Notes under the pieces: generated by a model
Seen by the model: the letters and a program-made list of their open reading frames with translations, nothing else
Databases searched by the model: none
Told to the model about the DNA's origin: nothing
From: Arbacia lixula
Lineage: Eukaryota; Echinodermata; Echinoidea; Arbacioida; Arbaciidae
Length of the DNA: 64,000 bases
Direction of reading: 5' to 3'
NCBI GenBank assembly: GCA_963669155.1
Contig: OZ022597.1
Location: forward strand, 1,531,638 to 1,595,637
Shown: positions 34,706 to 47,226 of the stretch, piece by piece
Layout: each line of letters opens with the position of its first letter
Position numbering within the stretch: the first letter of the stretch is position 1
Position numbers and translations under genes: made by a program

Positions 34706-36261
34706 ATACAAAATTGAGAGACAGGCATACCCATGTAAGGAGAAAGAGGAAGAAGAATAACGTGATAGAGAGTGGAACAGATAGGAATAATTGTAGACGC
34801 TTGAACAATGAGAGAAAATGGATGATGGGTAAAATGAATTTCATAGACAAGAGAGAGATAAGGAAGGGCAAGTCAAAGTAGAAAAGGTAGACAGATGCAG
34901 AAGGAGAAAAGGTGTGTGTGGGGGGGGGGGGGGAGGGGTAGGCAGAGACAGAGACTGAGAGATACCGAGAAGGGGGTAGATACCAACACGCAGATATAAT
35001 TATTTCGCAGTGTTCGCGGAAAAGGAGCTTTGCGATAGGATCGACGTTACATAGAAGAGATCATTGTCATTAAATATCACTGCTGTCATCCTTTTCACAT
35101 CTAAAAATACGTGAAGTTGTGTAAACGGTACATGGTACACCCTTCTAGGGGAGTATCCCCTTCTCGGCTGCGCGATCCTGGCGCTGGTTCAAGATCATGT
35201 GCATAATCGGTCCACTCCCTCAGGGTACTTGTACTCAAGGATGGAGGGCAACAGCGCGGATAAAGTGTATTGATGGACATGGCGAAAGACAGTGGGTTGG
35301 AGACAGATCACAAATTCTTTAGTGCGTTACAGACTTGATCTTTCCCATTAACCACTTGTGTGCCAGATTAATACACTTTCTATTGGACTAGCGTGCACTA
35401 CTGTTGAGAAGAATACATAAATAGCACACAAAGTGTTATGTTATTCTGCGAAATTACGCCCTCATCGGTGGTTAAAATCTGCAACATTCAGTCATCGTTC
35501 GTGTTGATTTTTTTTTTAAATACGCCCGTTGACGCATTGTCACGTGATCGTTTGACTACCCAATCACGCGCGAGAAGTTAAAGGCGTGTCAAGTTCGTTT
35601 GCTTGCATCATGGAATGTTAATTCGATCATCTTTACACGCTAAACATTGTAATAGAGAACGAGATGATCTGTAAGGATTGCTCGATATGATGAATATCAC
35701 ACGCACAAATTCGTTGCCAAGGGGAGAAGGACTATCATGATACAGGCACGCGTCTGTCAAATAAATCTCGAACATCATTTTGAGATTTGGTGAATGAATT
35801 TATCTTCGATTTTCAGGACAATTGTGGTACTGGGGGACAATAGGGAAGGCTCTCCCCTGAGCGCTCTAAACGATTGGTGTTGGGTTGAATTGACTATAAA
35901 AAGGGTCTTTACGTGGTCCGATAATGGTGAATGAAAAGTGATTTCAAAGTCTTTATCATGTATTGCAATATAGCCAATGCACATAGTCATGAGGTTCAAT
36001 GCATCACTGCAAGAACACAACACGAAAAAAAAAAAACATGTATGGGAATAGTGGTTGATCTCTAATTAAAATTCAGGTCCAAGACAACAAATATCAACGG
36101 CAAAATTTTCACGATACAAGTTGAAGTATTCATTCACAAACACTGTTTTTGTGTGCTTTTCTAAGTAATTTCAAAATACTTACATAGTATATGTCACGTT
36201 CCACTCAGAGAACATTTATAATTGTAGGAGCTTTTATGGAACAAGTGTTAACATATCCAGT
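34706..36261. other. non-coding stretch, nothing recognised
   Basis: A poly-G run at about 34919-34933. GC-richer segments near 35140-35240 with a GGTTCAAGATC word weakly resembling a tRNA B box, but no A box or stems. No gene. Confidence 0.45.
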
Positions 36262-36460
36262 ATTTACAAAGAAATTTTAGGCATACACACAGTAGTAAGG
36301 ATAGGGTGGTCCATCCTGTGAATGAACGAAAAACAAGTCAGATGAATAGAGCACGCTATCCTTACTACTGGGTGTATGCCTAAAAATTCTTTGTAAATTG
36401 AAAAAAACCCAGAAAGCCCTTTCACTAAAATCTATATCCTGTATTATTTCTAAGGGCTTT
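36262..36460. mobile_element. palindromic repeat PAL-C / SINE-tail copy
   Basis: AAGAAATTTTAGGCATACAC at the left pairs with GTGTATGCCTAAAAATTCTT, and TAGTAAGGATAG pairs with CTATCCTTACTA. The right arm continues into AGAAAGCCCTTTCACTAAAA. The same sequence from GAGCACGCTATCC to CACTAAAATCT lies at 61745-61832 behind a tRNA-like head, so this may be the inverted tail of that SINE. Confidence 0.68.
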
Positions 36461-36627
36461 ATAATAGTAATACCCCGATCACTGCATGTTTCTTAGTCTT
36501 AATGACACCTGTCCAATCGCAAGGGATTATACCTGTTAGCATTATGGTAGCCTATGCGAATGCCTTTGTATGGGGATATGGACATTCCTCTCTATACATA
36601 TTGGGTATCCAAGTACACACCTGGGTG

Positions 36628-36950
36628 GTGTTTCACCAAGCTGTTCGTGAGCTACGAACGACTTTACGAACCACCGGTGATCCCTTCTTGTGCTAAATCA
36701 CATTCTCAATGATTTTGATTCCCATCAGCTTAAGTTCAAATCTCATGTTTATAAATTAAATTTTTTGCCGTTAACAATACTTTGTCTGAATACAAAGTTT
36801 ATGATTTGTCAAATTATATCAGGATTGTTGAAAATGAACTCCCATAATGTTAAAACAGGAACATAGTGGTGTCGCATTTAGCACAAGAAGGGATAACCAG
36901 TCGTTCGTAAAGTCGTTCGTAGCTACTTTACGAACGGCTTGGTGAAACAC
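36628..36950. mobile_element. foldback element PAL-F, copy 3
   Basis: GTGTTTCACCAAGCTGTTCG at the left and CGGCTTGGTGAAACAC at the right. Well preserved, with the CACAAGAAGGGATAACCAG and CCTTCTTGTGCTAAATC pair. Size and internal words match copy 1. Confidence 0.87.
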
Positions 36951-38100
36951 ACTGGATGAAACAAATAGGGTTAGGTAGCCGCGCGGTGACCTCAATGCAA
37001 TGTTATTTAATGTATTGTTTTCAGATAATTCTGTGCCAATAGTTTAACCATTCCCTCAAGAGCAGTCTTTATTTGTGAATTATTAAACAAAATAGTGGTA
37101 AAGACTTAGGGTGACTGTGGAATAGTGCCGAATAAATTATACAGAAAAAGAAAACGAAGTGTCCTGAAATATATAGTGACATTTGCCACACATGAATAGA
37201 TATCTAATAAATATGTGATCCCTATTATCCGAGATCGTCGGGCGGTATAGGGTTTCATCTGAATCACGTAATGCCCCCCCCCCCTCATTTTTTTAGGTGT
37301 AAATCACCAGAAAGTAATACGCTCCGTCAGTCACCCGGATAATAAATCCAATGGGATTTATGTCCGCAATGTGATACAGTACATTACCTTTAAACCACGG
37401 AAACAGTGGCGCACTCGATTTACCATCATCCTAACGCGAATCGTATCCTGCCCAATCGTTTAGTCATGTGCCCCGCTAACGCGGAATCTAAACACAAATG
37501 AGATAAACATCTAGAAAGCGACACGAATCATATCATTCGCTCAATTTCACAGATTGATACTCAGATATAGTTTGTGATCCCCATTATCTCGCATTGTGGG
37601 GTGGGATAGAGTTTCGTGCCAAACACGTAATGCTCCGATTTCATTTCGACATATTGCCGATTTTGATTCTCTCAGCAGTTAGCACGGTTTGGCTGTGTAA
37701 AGTGACAAACCACAAGTCTACAACATTGCTAGTTAGGGATTTGAGCAATTTGAAAAAGACATGTACTTGATTAATTTTCTGCTCATGAATTTTGTTTGTT
37801 TTTACTTGTGCAACTCTATCATCGTTTCTTTTAACCTCCTTTCATAATTATGGCAATACTCCGTAGATCCAGGTGCGTTTCGTTGTAAGGTTCATATTCA
37901 TTTTGTGTCGAACAGTATTGCTCTATTTTGTTTAAATTGGTTTGCTGCCCTTGTTTTCTCTTTTTTCACCTTCGTGTCCTCACCTCGGTTTTGAGAATTT
38001 TCACTAAGTAACTTTCTTCTTCAATTCTGTAGTTCATGTGTACTTGTTGATACCGTCATATCAAGTGTATTTACACACCCACACACATCTACTCACGTAT
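36951..38100. other. non-coding stretch with a diverged direct repeat
   Basis: Segments near 37210-37275 and 37570-37635 share GTGATCCCnATTATC, GGGTGGGATAGnGTTTC-like and CACGTAATGC words in the same order about 360 bp apart. A C run lies near 37273-37284. No gene seen. Confidence 0.45.
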
Positions 38101-38103
38101 TAA

Positions 38104-38115
38104 TCTCTCTCTCCA

Positions 38116-38163
<48 letters not shown>

Positions 38164-38281
38164 TCTCTCTATTTCTGCCTCTCTCTCTTTCTATCTCTCT
38201 CTCTCTCTCTCCCTCTCTTTCTCTCTCTCCCTCTCTTTCTCTCTTTCTATCTCTCTCTCTCTCACTCTCTCTTTCTCTCTA

Positions 38282-38380
<99 letters not shown>

Positions 38381-38395
38381 CATTCATAACCTCCC
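38104..38395. repeat. (CT)n microsatellite
   Basis: About 290 bp of CT with regular TTTCT and CTAT variants. Confidence 0.98.
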
Positions 38396-38747
38396 CCCAT
38401 CCTACCACATCTGCTAGGCTGCTAATCGGGTACTTTAAGTCGCCATTCAGGTGTAATCCCTCCTTAATTGGAAGTAGGCCTACTCTGTCCTAATCTGACA
38501 AAAGAAAGCAATTAACAAAAGAGCCTTTTCTTGTAAATGATTGTATCTGTCTCTCGCTTTGTCATCAATGCAACACCACATCATATTAGATTGCATATCT
38601 CGCAGCAATACTAATATTTCTTGTCCAGATTTTGGCCGTATGTAGGGAATGCTGGGTACAACCTAAGAATACCACTAACCCAGATTTGAGTGATTTGTAA
38701 CTTGCTTCCTTTTTTCACAGTGGGGCAGTACTTGTCTGCCGCGTGTA

Positions 38748-38778
<31 letters not shown>

Positions 38779-39044
38779 AACTTTAAATTATACCATCTCA
38801 ATTAAACGAGCGAATAAGAAAGCCCAATCCTTTTGGCGTAGACATACATGCACAAAGTCGCATGTGCACGTTACTTATGCCGTTATGCAGCTTTGGCACA
38901 AATAGAGTATCCAGACAGGATGGGCCATTTGCAAATGTCATAAAACCCAGCAGGTTTTAGAAGTATACTCTGAGGATGACGTGAATGAAATTTCACAGTC
39001 ATAGCTTCACAAACCTATTCAGGAAAAGTGGAAAATTATCCTTG
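38396..39044. other. non-coding stretch with a (GT)n tract
   Basis: A GT run at about 38751-38778. The rest is unassigned. Confidence 0.5.
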
Positions 39045-39417
39045 CATATACTGTACTGGGAAGACCAAAAAAAACCTTCAAAAGGGGGTCGTAAGTAACC
39101 TTCTTGCCAATGGTCTAAAAATCATGTATTGTTCATTTTTAGAAACTTGCTGAAAGTTATTTGCCCTCAAATGATCCACATTTGGAGTAATTAGTGATTA
39201 AATCCCAAATTCTCAAAATGTTCGGGCCGAACAATTCCAGGATTTGGGATTTAATCCCTAATCAGTCAAAATGTGGATCATTTGAGGGCAAATAACTTTC
39301 AGCAAGTTTCTAAAATGAACAATAAATAAACATTAGATCATTGGCAAGAAGATTGCTCACGATCCCCTTTTGAAGGTTTTTTTTTTGTCTTCCCAGTAGA
39401 GTATATTCCCTTTAAAG
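39045..39417. mobile_element. foldback MITE PAL-K, copy 1
   Basis: ATATACTGTACTGGGAAGAC at the left is the inverse of GTCTTCCCAGTAGAGTATAT at the right. AGAAACTTGCTGAAAGTTAT and CAAATGATCCACATTTGG have exact partners on the other arm. It ends at TTTAAAG. Copies at 47529-47908 and at the right window edge. The right end is about 145 bp upstream of the TATA box at 39561. Confidence 0.88.
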
Positions 39418-39560
39418 TTTGAAACGTAGCGACCATAGTCTACATTCACATTGCCCATGTCAGCGTGCGGTGCGTCAGGCAGCGGGCTTTGCTCGCATTG
39501 AACGCATGCACTGTGGGTCTGGTGCGGACCAAAGCGCACAGCGGTCCCCGGTCTCTAGGC

Positions 39561-39680
39561 TATAAAAGCCTGTAGGTTTTGGATGACCAGAACCTCCTCG
39601 CAAACTAGCGATTGTTATAATTCCACTTTACGTCCATTTCCAGTTTTATTATTTGGAGGGAATGTACCCAGACCCTGTCT
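39561..39680 (+). promoter_or_regulatory. TATA-box promoter and first-exon candidate
   Basis: A canonical TATAAAAG at 39561-39568 lies in a GC-rich island (39460-39600) otherwise unusual here. About 110 bp downstream is a donor-like TCTGTAAGG at 39680/39681, preceded by an ATG in GGAATGTACCCAGACCC. This is the arrangement of a TATA promoter with a short first exon. No downstream exon was recognised within the following kilobases, so it may be chance or the start of a gene with a long intron. Confidence 0.33.
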
Positions 39681-39689
39681 GTAAGGAGA

Positions 39690-41024
39690 AGAAAAGTTTG
39701 ATAGAAAGATGAATTAAATCGAAGCATAGCAAGCAAGTTCAAAGACTGATTAAAGATGGACAATCAGACATATCATGAGAAAAATTGTAGTTTTTGAAAA
39801 TCATCAAATGTAGCACTGAGATATTAGCATTTAAGCTGTTGTCCGAATAAAACTGCTGCTTAATCATGTTGTCATGGGAATTATATGTTTTACATGTGGA
39901 CAAAAATCACATGTGGCAGGCACAGAAGCAAGAAAAGCATGCTAAAATCCTGACATGAAGTTGATTGGAAAAACAATGGTAAAATCAAACAGGTGAACAT
40001 TTGAGGACGAATCCAAAGAAATGCGTTTGTGAAATCCTCAAAAAGAGCAGAAAGGTGAGGGAATGTGACATAAAACGTAGATCTTTGTTCAAAAACGCCA
40101 ATAGTTGTTATCATTCCCGTTAGATTTTATTTACGGATTCAGGGTTAAGGAAAAGGGACTTTGAACTGAATATGATGTAATGAAGTGAAGTGTCGTAACA
40201 ATTATGTTAGATATGATGATGGAAAAGTAATAGGAGCTTTGCTAAGTTTGTGTAGGAATGTTAACCCGCTGGTAACTGGTGCGGAACGGGTTCTTCTTTC
40301 TGTTATTTTTCTGTTTGTAGTGTCGTAACCATGGTAACAATTCGGTGAGGTATAATGATGGAAAAGTGATAGAGGCATTGACAAGATACTGAAAGCAAGT
40401 TTAATTGGATACGGCACTGGATAGTGAGCTAATGTAGATGAAGGTGCATGTAGTACTTGTGTTTATGTCTAAGCTGGAGGTTATTATACGCATACAGTAA
40501 GCACCCTTTATCCGTGCCCTATCATCTACACTAAGCCAGAGAGAAAGTCTAAGTGTCCATTCTTACTTGTAGTGGCAGAAGTGAATCAGACAGAAACAAA
40601 CTCCAAAGCAGAGATTACCACGTACTTTAGATATTAACCATACTATCTATTATGTACATCACCTTACATTTAGATTGTTTATTGTTATTTTGTGCTGACA
40701 CCGGCCCGAAAAATGTGGTGGACGAATTAGCGGGCGCCAGCCTAACAATATGGATTACCCTAGAATACAACAGCCTCTAAAGGGCTTTGGTATAGAGCAA
40801 GTTATATTTATCCTCTCTGAGCTTTTTGTTTTCAAATATATTTTTGAATATTGTTTTTCTGAATACGTTTCATTTTTGTCTTGTATTAAATCACACCAAA
40901 TGGTTAGTCATTAGTCATGTTAGTGCTACTTCCAGGACAGCTGCGTTTCAATTTTTATTTCTTTTAAAAACGAATAATTCAGACGTATTCCTGAGCCTCC
41001 TACACTAATCATATAATATGTAAT

Positions 41025-41030
<6 letters not shown>
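39690..41030. other. non-coding stretch, nothing recognised
   Basis: A GTGTCGTAAC / ATGATGGAAAAGT segment is repeated near 40190-40230 and 40320-40370, a weak local duplication. No gene. Confidence 0.45.
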
Positions 41031-41095
<65 letters not shown>

Positions 41096-41110
41096 GTCTC
41101 TTTCTGTTTC
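41028..41110. repeat. (CT)n microsatellite
   Basis: About 80 bp of CT. Confidence 0.97.
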
Positions 41111-41690
41111 TCTCTGTCACTTCGCCGTTCCTGACTTGGCCTGTCTCGTAAATTCCTCCGCATAGTCAGTCTATAATAAGGCCTCAAAGGCTTTGGTTTT
41201 ATTTCGGTAAGCGGTATAATCCCAAACACATGATAATCGCGCCGTAGGTGGGTCGGTTCCACATCCGCGGTTAGTGCTAAATTAGGAACAAAAGGAAAAT
41301 CATAAAAAGCAGGGCATTTTACAACTGAGTCACACTCATCTTTCATTATGTTTGTGAAGATTTTAGCATAACTCTGCCCTATTCCAATTAGAAGACACGT
41401 GTAACACTCGGGGCACGGCTACAATAAGTACGGTGTGAAATGCTTTAAAATTTAGATATATAGTCCTTTTTTGGCCATTTCCACGTGTGCTGGGTCATAA
41501 TGGATACGATTGAAAATATTGTAACTGTTTCCTGGATATAAGAGCACATTTACGGACTGTGGTATAAAATATGGAACAAATAGTAACAGAATAGTGAAAA
41601 AGAAACCAAAAAATAAAACCAAACCGAATATACCTCAAAGTGCCATTTTAGAGCAAAGAACCATTTTTGAGAGTTATTATTTTATTCAAG
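41111..41690. other. non-coding stretch, nothing recognised
   Basis: A minus-strand open frame extends from the CT repeat to 41346 but its N-terminal 70 residues show no domain. Confidence 0.4.
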
Positions 41691-41699
41691 ATTGAGAAA

Positions 41700-41743
41700 G
41701 AAGTGTGAGAGAAAGAGAGAGAGAGGGGGGGGGAGAGAGAGAG

Positions 41744-41797
<54 letters not shown>

Positions 41798-41916
41798 TGG
41801 GTAAAGAGAGAGAGGGAAAGAGAGAGAGACAGAGAGAGGGGGATGGGGAGAGGGGAGGGGGGAGAGAGAGAGCGGGAAGAGAGACAGAGACAGAGACAGA
41901 GAGAGACAGAGAGAGA

Positions 41917-41980
<64 letters not shown>
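41700..41980. repeat. (GA)n array with G runs
   Basis: About 280 bp of GA with several poly-G interruptions and GACA units. Arg/Glu-rich frames are artefacts. Confidence 0.98.
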
Positions 41981-42441
41981 ACAGTAGGATAAATGGAAAG
42001 GTTAGAGAGAGGCGGGGAGGAGTTCAGAAGCCCGGCGATGGGGAATAGCAAGAGAGGGGAAAGTAGACAATGACAGACATACAGACAGACAGACAAACAA
42101 AAGTGAAGAGTAAGAGTGATAAATATGGAATTGTGTCTGTATGTCTTCAGGGGTGAGGGGTGGAGAGAGAGATACATGAACTTAGTGAAATTGATGCGAA
42201 CATTGACAGTTTACCGTACCGGGTACTTTTTTTGTATCAGGAACTGTACATAAACTGTCTACAGAGGGCGTTTAACGATTCAAAACACTGTCACATGACG
42301 TGCACAGCGTTCTAAGAAAGTGCTATTTGATGTAAGTTTAAAATGCCATTAATGTACAAGGTTTCGTACAAAAAAAGAAAAGAGGAAAAAGGAAGAAGGA
42401 AAAAAGAAAGTTTCTCTTCCCCTTTCACTTTCTTCTGATCT

Positions 42442-42477
<36 letters not shown>

Positions 42478-42785
42478 CACATACACACACATGCTCACCC
42501 TGCTCACCCCATTTCCCTTCTCCCTCACATACCCCACTCCCTCATGAAACATTCAGTACAATGACACAACCGACAGTGAAACCAAATTCCTTGCTTCTTT
42601 GTTCTATGGTCATATCTCTATTTCCAGTTTACAGCATGGATACAGAATATACATTTCATATTCATTAAATATACAAAAGTTAGTATAATCATATTTTCAG
42701 TACAGTTAAAATATACCCTCATTTTTAAGAGCACGATAATCGAATTCACACACATGCACGAATTCCACTAATATTTGACATTACT
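41981..42785. other. non-coding stretch with a short (CT)n tract
   Basis: CT at about 42443-42474 and purine-rich DNA at 42060-42180. Nothing else recognised. Confidence 0.5.
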
Positions 42786-43215
42786 TAAATTGTTTTAAAC
42801 AGAGTGTGTCTCGTTTACAAAAGTTATGTAACTTGGGATATAACTCGACTGAATCCCTCGATGGCTCCACGCACAGTGAAAGGATCACCCTATGGTCCAA
42901 CCACCTCCAGTCTGTGACGCGCCAGGTCTCCATCGGTCCTAGTGAATCACTACCCCCATTTTCAAGTCAGAAATGGCCAACCTGGCAATGTCTCAATCGC
43001 CTGCGGTCTGGCATACGACGGTGTAAAGTCCTTATGCAGAAATGGGGGTACAACAGGAATGGAGACACAACCTGTGACTTTGGGGAGGACCAGACGATGC
43101 AACACCTTTTGGTCTGCCCTCTCCTACCAGAGCCTTGCACCACCAACGATCTGGAGTCGCTCAACCCCAAAGCCAGACCGTGTATCCTCCACTGGACAGG
43201 ACTTGTGTAGTGACC
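42786..43215 (+). pseudogene. LINE ORF C-terminal fragment (RTE/Jockey-like)
   Basis: Plus-strand reading ending at a TAG near 43210: WQCLNRLRSGIRRCKVLMQKWGY, then CDFGEDQTMQHLLVCPLL. This matches the C-terminal tail of many non-LTR retrotransposon proteins (LNRLRTG...KWG...C.CGE.QTM.H...CP), with Cys-Gly changed to Cys-Asp-Phe-Gly. Only about 130 residues remain, so it is a 5'-truncated fragment. A second frame over the same DNA is a shadow. Confidence 0.82.
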
Positions 43216-45350
43216 CGAGAAGAAGAAGAACTCGGGATGATTGGCAGTTTACCCCGACGATGATGTATGTGAAGTCTAACAATCATAGCTCCATTTACCC
43301 TCTCAGGAAAAATGAAACATTAACCATGTCAATACACAACAACACTAGCTTGCATCTTGTGTAGATGAGTTTGCCCAGTTTCATTCACCGACGTTTGTTT
43401 TCAAGCAAAACAGATATTGCTCTGAAGTGCAAAGTCTGTGAGGCTAAGTTCATGTATTTTATAAATGCATTACATCAGAAGGATGTCATTGGTATACAGC
43501 AACATGATACATTACGACAGAATCATGAAAAAAAATAAACAGTAACATTGCTGAACATACTCACTTTGATATTTTCATCCACGTATTACACGATACAGAT
43601 AAATATACACACATTTATGTTTAGATATAAGCACTATTTCACACCAACGACTCATTTTGTTCAGACTATCACTAACATGAATGTTCAGTATTACATTTCA
43701 CCAATACTTACATTTATATTTCAGTTGAAAACAGCAACTGCTAGAAAATGTTTTAACACATATTTTGCATACAAAAGACACTTCTTCCGACAATCTTTGT
43801 ACAGCATACATGGGAATTGAGTAGTTAAGGACACATTACTTTCACCAAATAGAAAAAATAGCGGGGGTGAAAATGAGTAGAAATAAACAGGACAATTGCA
43901 AGCTATCAAATCATCAAAAAGGAGATTTGGAACTACCACTGTATCACTTATAACTAATTCTAATAAGTCGTATGCACCAAGAGTTGCCACATCAGTCTGG
44001 GCACTTCTTATCACAAAATGGTTCACGTCCTACCATGTACACATATACCGTGTGTCTCAAGAAAAAAAAAACTATACACGTTTGAAATGGTGCCCACATA
44101 ACAAATATTTGATTCTGGGGAGAATTATTTACATGTATGGATAGCTTACGGTCTCAACTTTCCTCTGACACCAAAGCGTTCAAAAATAATTCTTGCTTGA
44201 ATGAGCACTGCTCACTTTTGGAAAGGGTATTTGGAAAAGGAGTTTGTTTAGAGCCAATTGTCTTGACAACAAGCTCATATGACGACACCACTTCGGTACT
44301 CTATGACCAGTTTGTAGTTACACCATGATTGGACAATCCACTGAATAAATACTACTAGACTGCAGACTGGGATTTGTTCATGAAGTTGTGTTGATGATGA
44401 TGGAGGTACGAACATTTTACAGTGTGCTCGGAACAACAATAAAATCAGGACTGGTGCACATGGTGGAATGTTCTTTCACTATCTTCTCAGAGCGGAATAG
44501 CTGTTGCCATATCTCCATGTCAATTGAAATCTTGTAGACTATCTAATGAGCTTCCATTTTACTCTGTCAGTAGTGCCATTGGCCCTGAAGTCATTTTCTA
44601 CCACCAATAATCAACCTGCTCATGCGCAGTTTGCAACTATGTACTGGCTGATTTAGCGAGGTCAACACATTATAAACATCCACAATCTGGACTAGATGGT
44701 TATATTAACATGTCACATAATTTGAACAGTTGTATTCCTATAATAAATAATTTTAATAGACTCATGAAATCCTAATCCTTATCCATAAAGAGAATTGGAG
44801 TAAACAATACATTGTTTTTGTCATATACATGTACATGTATTCCACTGAGGTATATTTTTTCCTTCATGGCAGCATTTGAAATGTGAACGTTGAACACACA
44901 TATTCATTTTATTGCACAGATACAGTGTATCTTGACATTTCAATGTTATTTTCAAAGAAGATACATGTAAATGATTAAGTGTGTCGGGGGAGGGGGAAGA
45001 TAATTTTGAGGGGAAAGTCCTTGCAGAGATGCTAGTCAGCCTATATATCAACCTTTGTGTGCCAGATAAACTCTTCCCTTATGAGAAATGTGTGATTTTA
45101 TTTTTTAAAAGTCAAATTTGGCACTCAAAGAGATTAAGTAAGATTGTGTGAGCTTTCTTCTCTGAAATTTCTTCACCAGCTGGGATATCTGAGTCGCATC
45201 TGCATCAAGTTCTGAGAAAGTCAAATAATCTTCCTTTAACAGAAGAGGGTAAGTATTAACTGTCTGTGTGTAACCAAGGGGAAATTAAAGCCATATTTCA
45301 ATATGAAAGCATATAAGGTAGAGAAGAATTAAAGCACTGGAATAAATCTT
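43216..45350. other. non-coding stretch, nothing recognised
   Basis: About 2.1 kb of AT-rich DNA with no gene or repeat I can support. Short frames at 43548-44328 are competing or lack domains. Confidence 0.45.
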
Positions 45351-45510
45351 GCCAGGACCATGTTGCATATATGTTTTTAATTATTGTAACTTACCATCAA
45401 TGGTAACTATCATGGCAACATGTGCAGTAATGAGAGCTCATTGACTGTTGCCATGGTAGTTACCATTGAGGGTAAGTTACAGTAATTGCAAACCTATATG
45501 CAGCATGCAC
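45351..45510. mobile_element. small foldback element PAL-E, copy 2
   Basis: GGACCATGTTGCATATATG pairs with CATATAGGTTT...CAGCATG-type inverse words at the right. TAACTTACCATCAATGGTAA pairs with TTACCATTGAGGGTAAGTTA and AACTATCATGGCAACA pairs with TGTTGCCATGGTAGTT. Confidence 0.82.
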
Positions 45511-45999
45511 ACCTGTTTTCTACATCTGGGTTGAGAGGGATAATCATTAGCATAACACCTCATAAACACCAGGGTGACTGGGCTGGCCTCTAGCCCAGGA
45601 TCTCTCTGCAAAAATCAAGAGCTCTTCTTGCTACACCAAAGTGCAGTCATCTGATTGGATTAATATGATCGAGTTGCTTGCACTAGTCTATACCTAAGGC
45701 GAATCCGACAACAAGACAACATTAAATAATGTCTGATTCTTAAAGCTGCAATTAAAGCAACTTAATCCTTCATACAAGGTTTATGCATTTTCTTTTAAAA
45801 ATTATTACACAATTCTTTCTTTCACAAGGAATTTACAAAATTTTATACATTTTTACTCTGCATTACGGGATGAACACTGAGGGTTGCTATAACTGCTTAC
45901 AAAAATAAATCATCTGGAATAAATGGTAAAGTAAATACAAAATGGAAGGGAGTGTTGTATCCACTAAGTGAAATGAAATAAGAGGAGAAATAATATATG
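45511..45999. other. non-coding stretch, nothing recognised
   Basis: No gene or named repeat seen. Confidence 0.45.
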
Positions 46000-46229
46000 T
46001 ACAGCTCAAAGGAATTGGCATAGGTAAAGGGAAAGGGAAGAAAGGGAAGGAGCCGCAGTTTTAAACTGCTGTATATTTTGTCAAGTTCAGCATGAAACAC
46101 GATGCTTTAGCCTGAACAGCATCATGTGTCATGCTGAACTGGTCAAAATATACCATGGTTTAAAACTGCGGCTCCTTCCCTTTTTTCCATTTCCCTTTCC
46201 CTATGCCAATTCCTTTGAGCTGTGGTGTA
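46000..46229. mobile_element. foldback MITE PAL-D, copy 1
   Basis: ACAGCTCAAAGGAATTGGCA at the left is the inverse of TGCCAATTCCTTTGAGCTGT at the right. GGAGCCGCAGTTTTAAAC pairs with GTTTAAAACTGCGGCTCC and CAGCATGAAACACGATG pairs with CATCATGTGTCATGCTG. It is flanked by TA on each side. A second copy at 56898-57122 abuts a BCL2L13 exon. Confidence 0.9.
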
Positions 46230-46624
46230 TATATAGCGTAAAAATGTCCATGTTTGTGACTCTATTCAAAAAATGAGTTATATACAAGGACTTAAATCAT
46301 ATGGGATATTACAGAAAAGCTAGATTATCATCTAAATTAGATATTTGGTATGCTTTAATGTATTTTGACATTCTTCTGTTTCTGGTATTTTCTCAGCAAC
46401 CATTTCTTGCTCCTAATTCATCAGATGAAAAATTGTCTGCATGCCAGTGCAAACAATTGGCAAGTTACTTCAAACATGTAACGTCAAACTTGTTTATAAA
46501 GACCACCTGAAGAGCCACAAAAAAAGTGGTCTTTACAGACAGGTGGAACTACATGAAAAATGGCTTTGAAGGGACTTATGTTAAATGGTCATTGCAGAGA
46601 GTTATTTTTACACAAAATGGTCTT

Positions 46625-46712
46625 GTGTAGTAAGCAGACATTGAAGACAGCGGTCTTTGAAGACAGTGGTCTTTGAAGACAGCGGTCTTTGATGACAGTG
46701 GTCTTTGATGAC
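46625..46712. repeat. 18-bp tandem repeat, about five units
   Basis: Units of GACAGTGGTCTTTGAAGA with GAAGA/GATGA and AGCGG/AGTGG variants. Confidence 0.9.
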
Positions 46713-46846
46713 AGCTCTCTATGTAGAGAGGTTTGTCTAGTAGGCAGTACACAAGCAACCAAGTCTCTATAATATACCAAGGCATCTCTGTAAGCTGTTG
46801 AACACTAGTACATGTATGTGTCCATGTACTTACTTACTCTGTAGCA

Positions 46847-46893
46847 ACCAAGGTCAACCAAGGTCAATCAAGGTCAACCAAGGTCAACCAACT
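46847..46893. repeat. 10-bp tandem repeat, about 4.5 units
   Basis: Units of AAGGTCAACC with one AATC variant. Confidence 0.9.
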
Positions 46894-46925
46894 TGACGCA
46901 GGGGGGTTATAGGTCTTTTAGATGG

Positions 46926-47008
46926 GCAAGCACTGCCTGACATTGGAATTGGTAATTTTTGTGTCTTTTTCCTCCAAAAAGCACAAAAGCTAGTGACAGC
47001 ACTGCATA
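46926..47008. repeat. dispersed repeat shared with 59668-59762
   Basis: AGCACTGCCTGACATTGGAATTGG... and ...AGCTAGTGACAGCACTGC frame the segment. The same two ends occur at 59668-59762 around a poly-C run. The ends are inverse (GCACTGCC / GACAGCACTGC), suggesting another small palindromic element. Confidence 0.55.
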
Positions 47009-47047
47009 TGCATGAACCATGTTTATTTTACTTTGTATGGATCTGGG

Positions 47048-47226
47048 GGGTGTTTCACCAAGCTGTTTGTAAGTTACGAACAACTTTGCGAACGACTGGT
47101 GAGCCCTTCTTGTGCTAAATGCGATACCACACTTTGTTCATTGAGAGTCTGATTTAGCACAAGAAGGGATCACCAGTCGTTCGTAAACTCATTTGTAACT
47201 TAATAACAGCTTGGTGAAACACCACC
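47048..47226. mobile_element. foldback element PAL-F, copy 4 (internal deletion)
   Basis: GGTGTTTCACCAAGCTGTTTG and CAGCTTGGTGAAACACC ends with the CCTTCTTGTGCTAAAT / GATTTAGCACAAGAAGG pair brought close together. Shorter than the other copies by about 140 bp in the loop. Confidence 0.85.

Noticed and set aside
35140..35240. tRNA gene or SINE head (GGTTCAAGATC)
   Set aside because: Only a weak B-box-like word; no A box or stem pairing seen.
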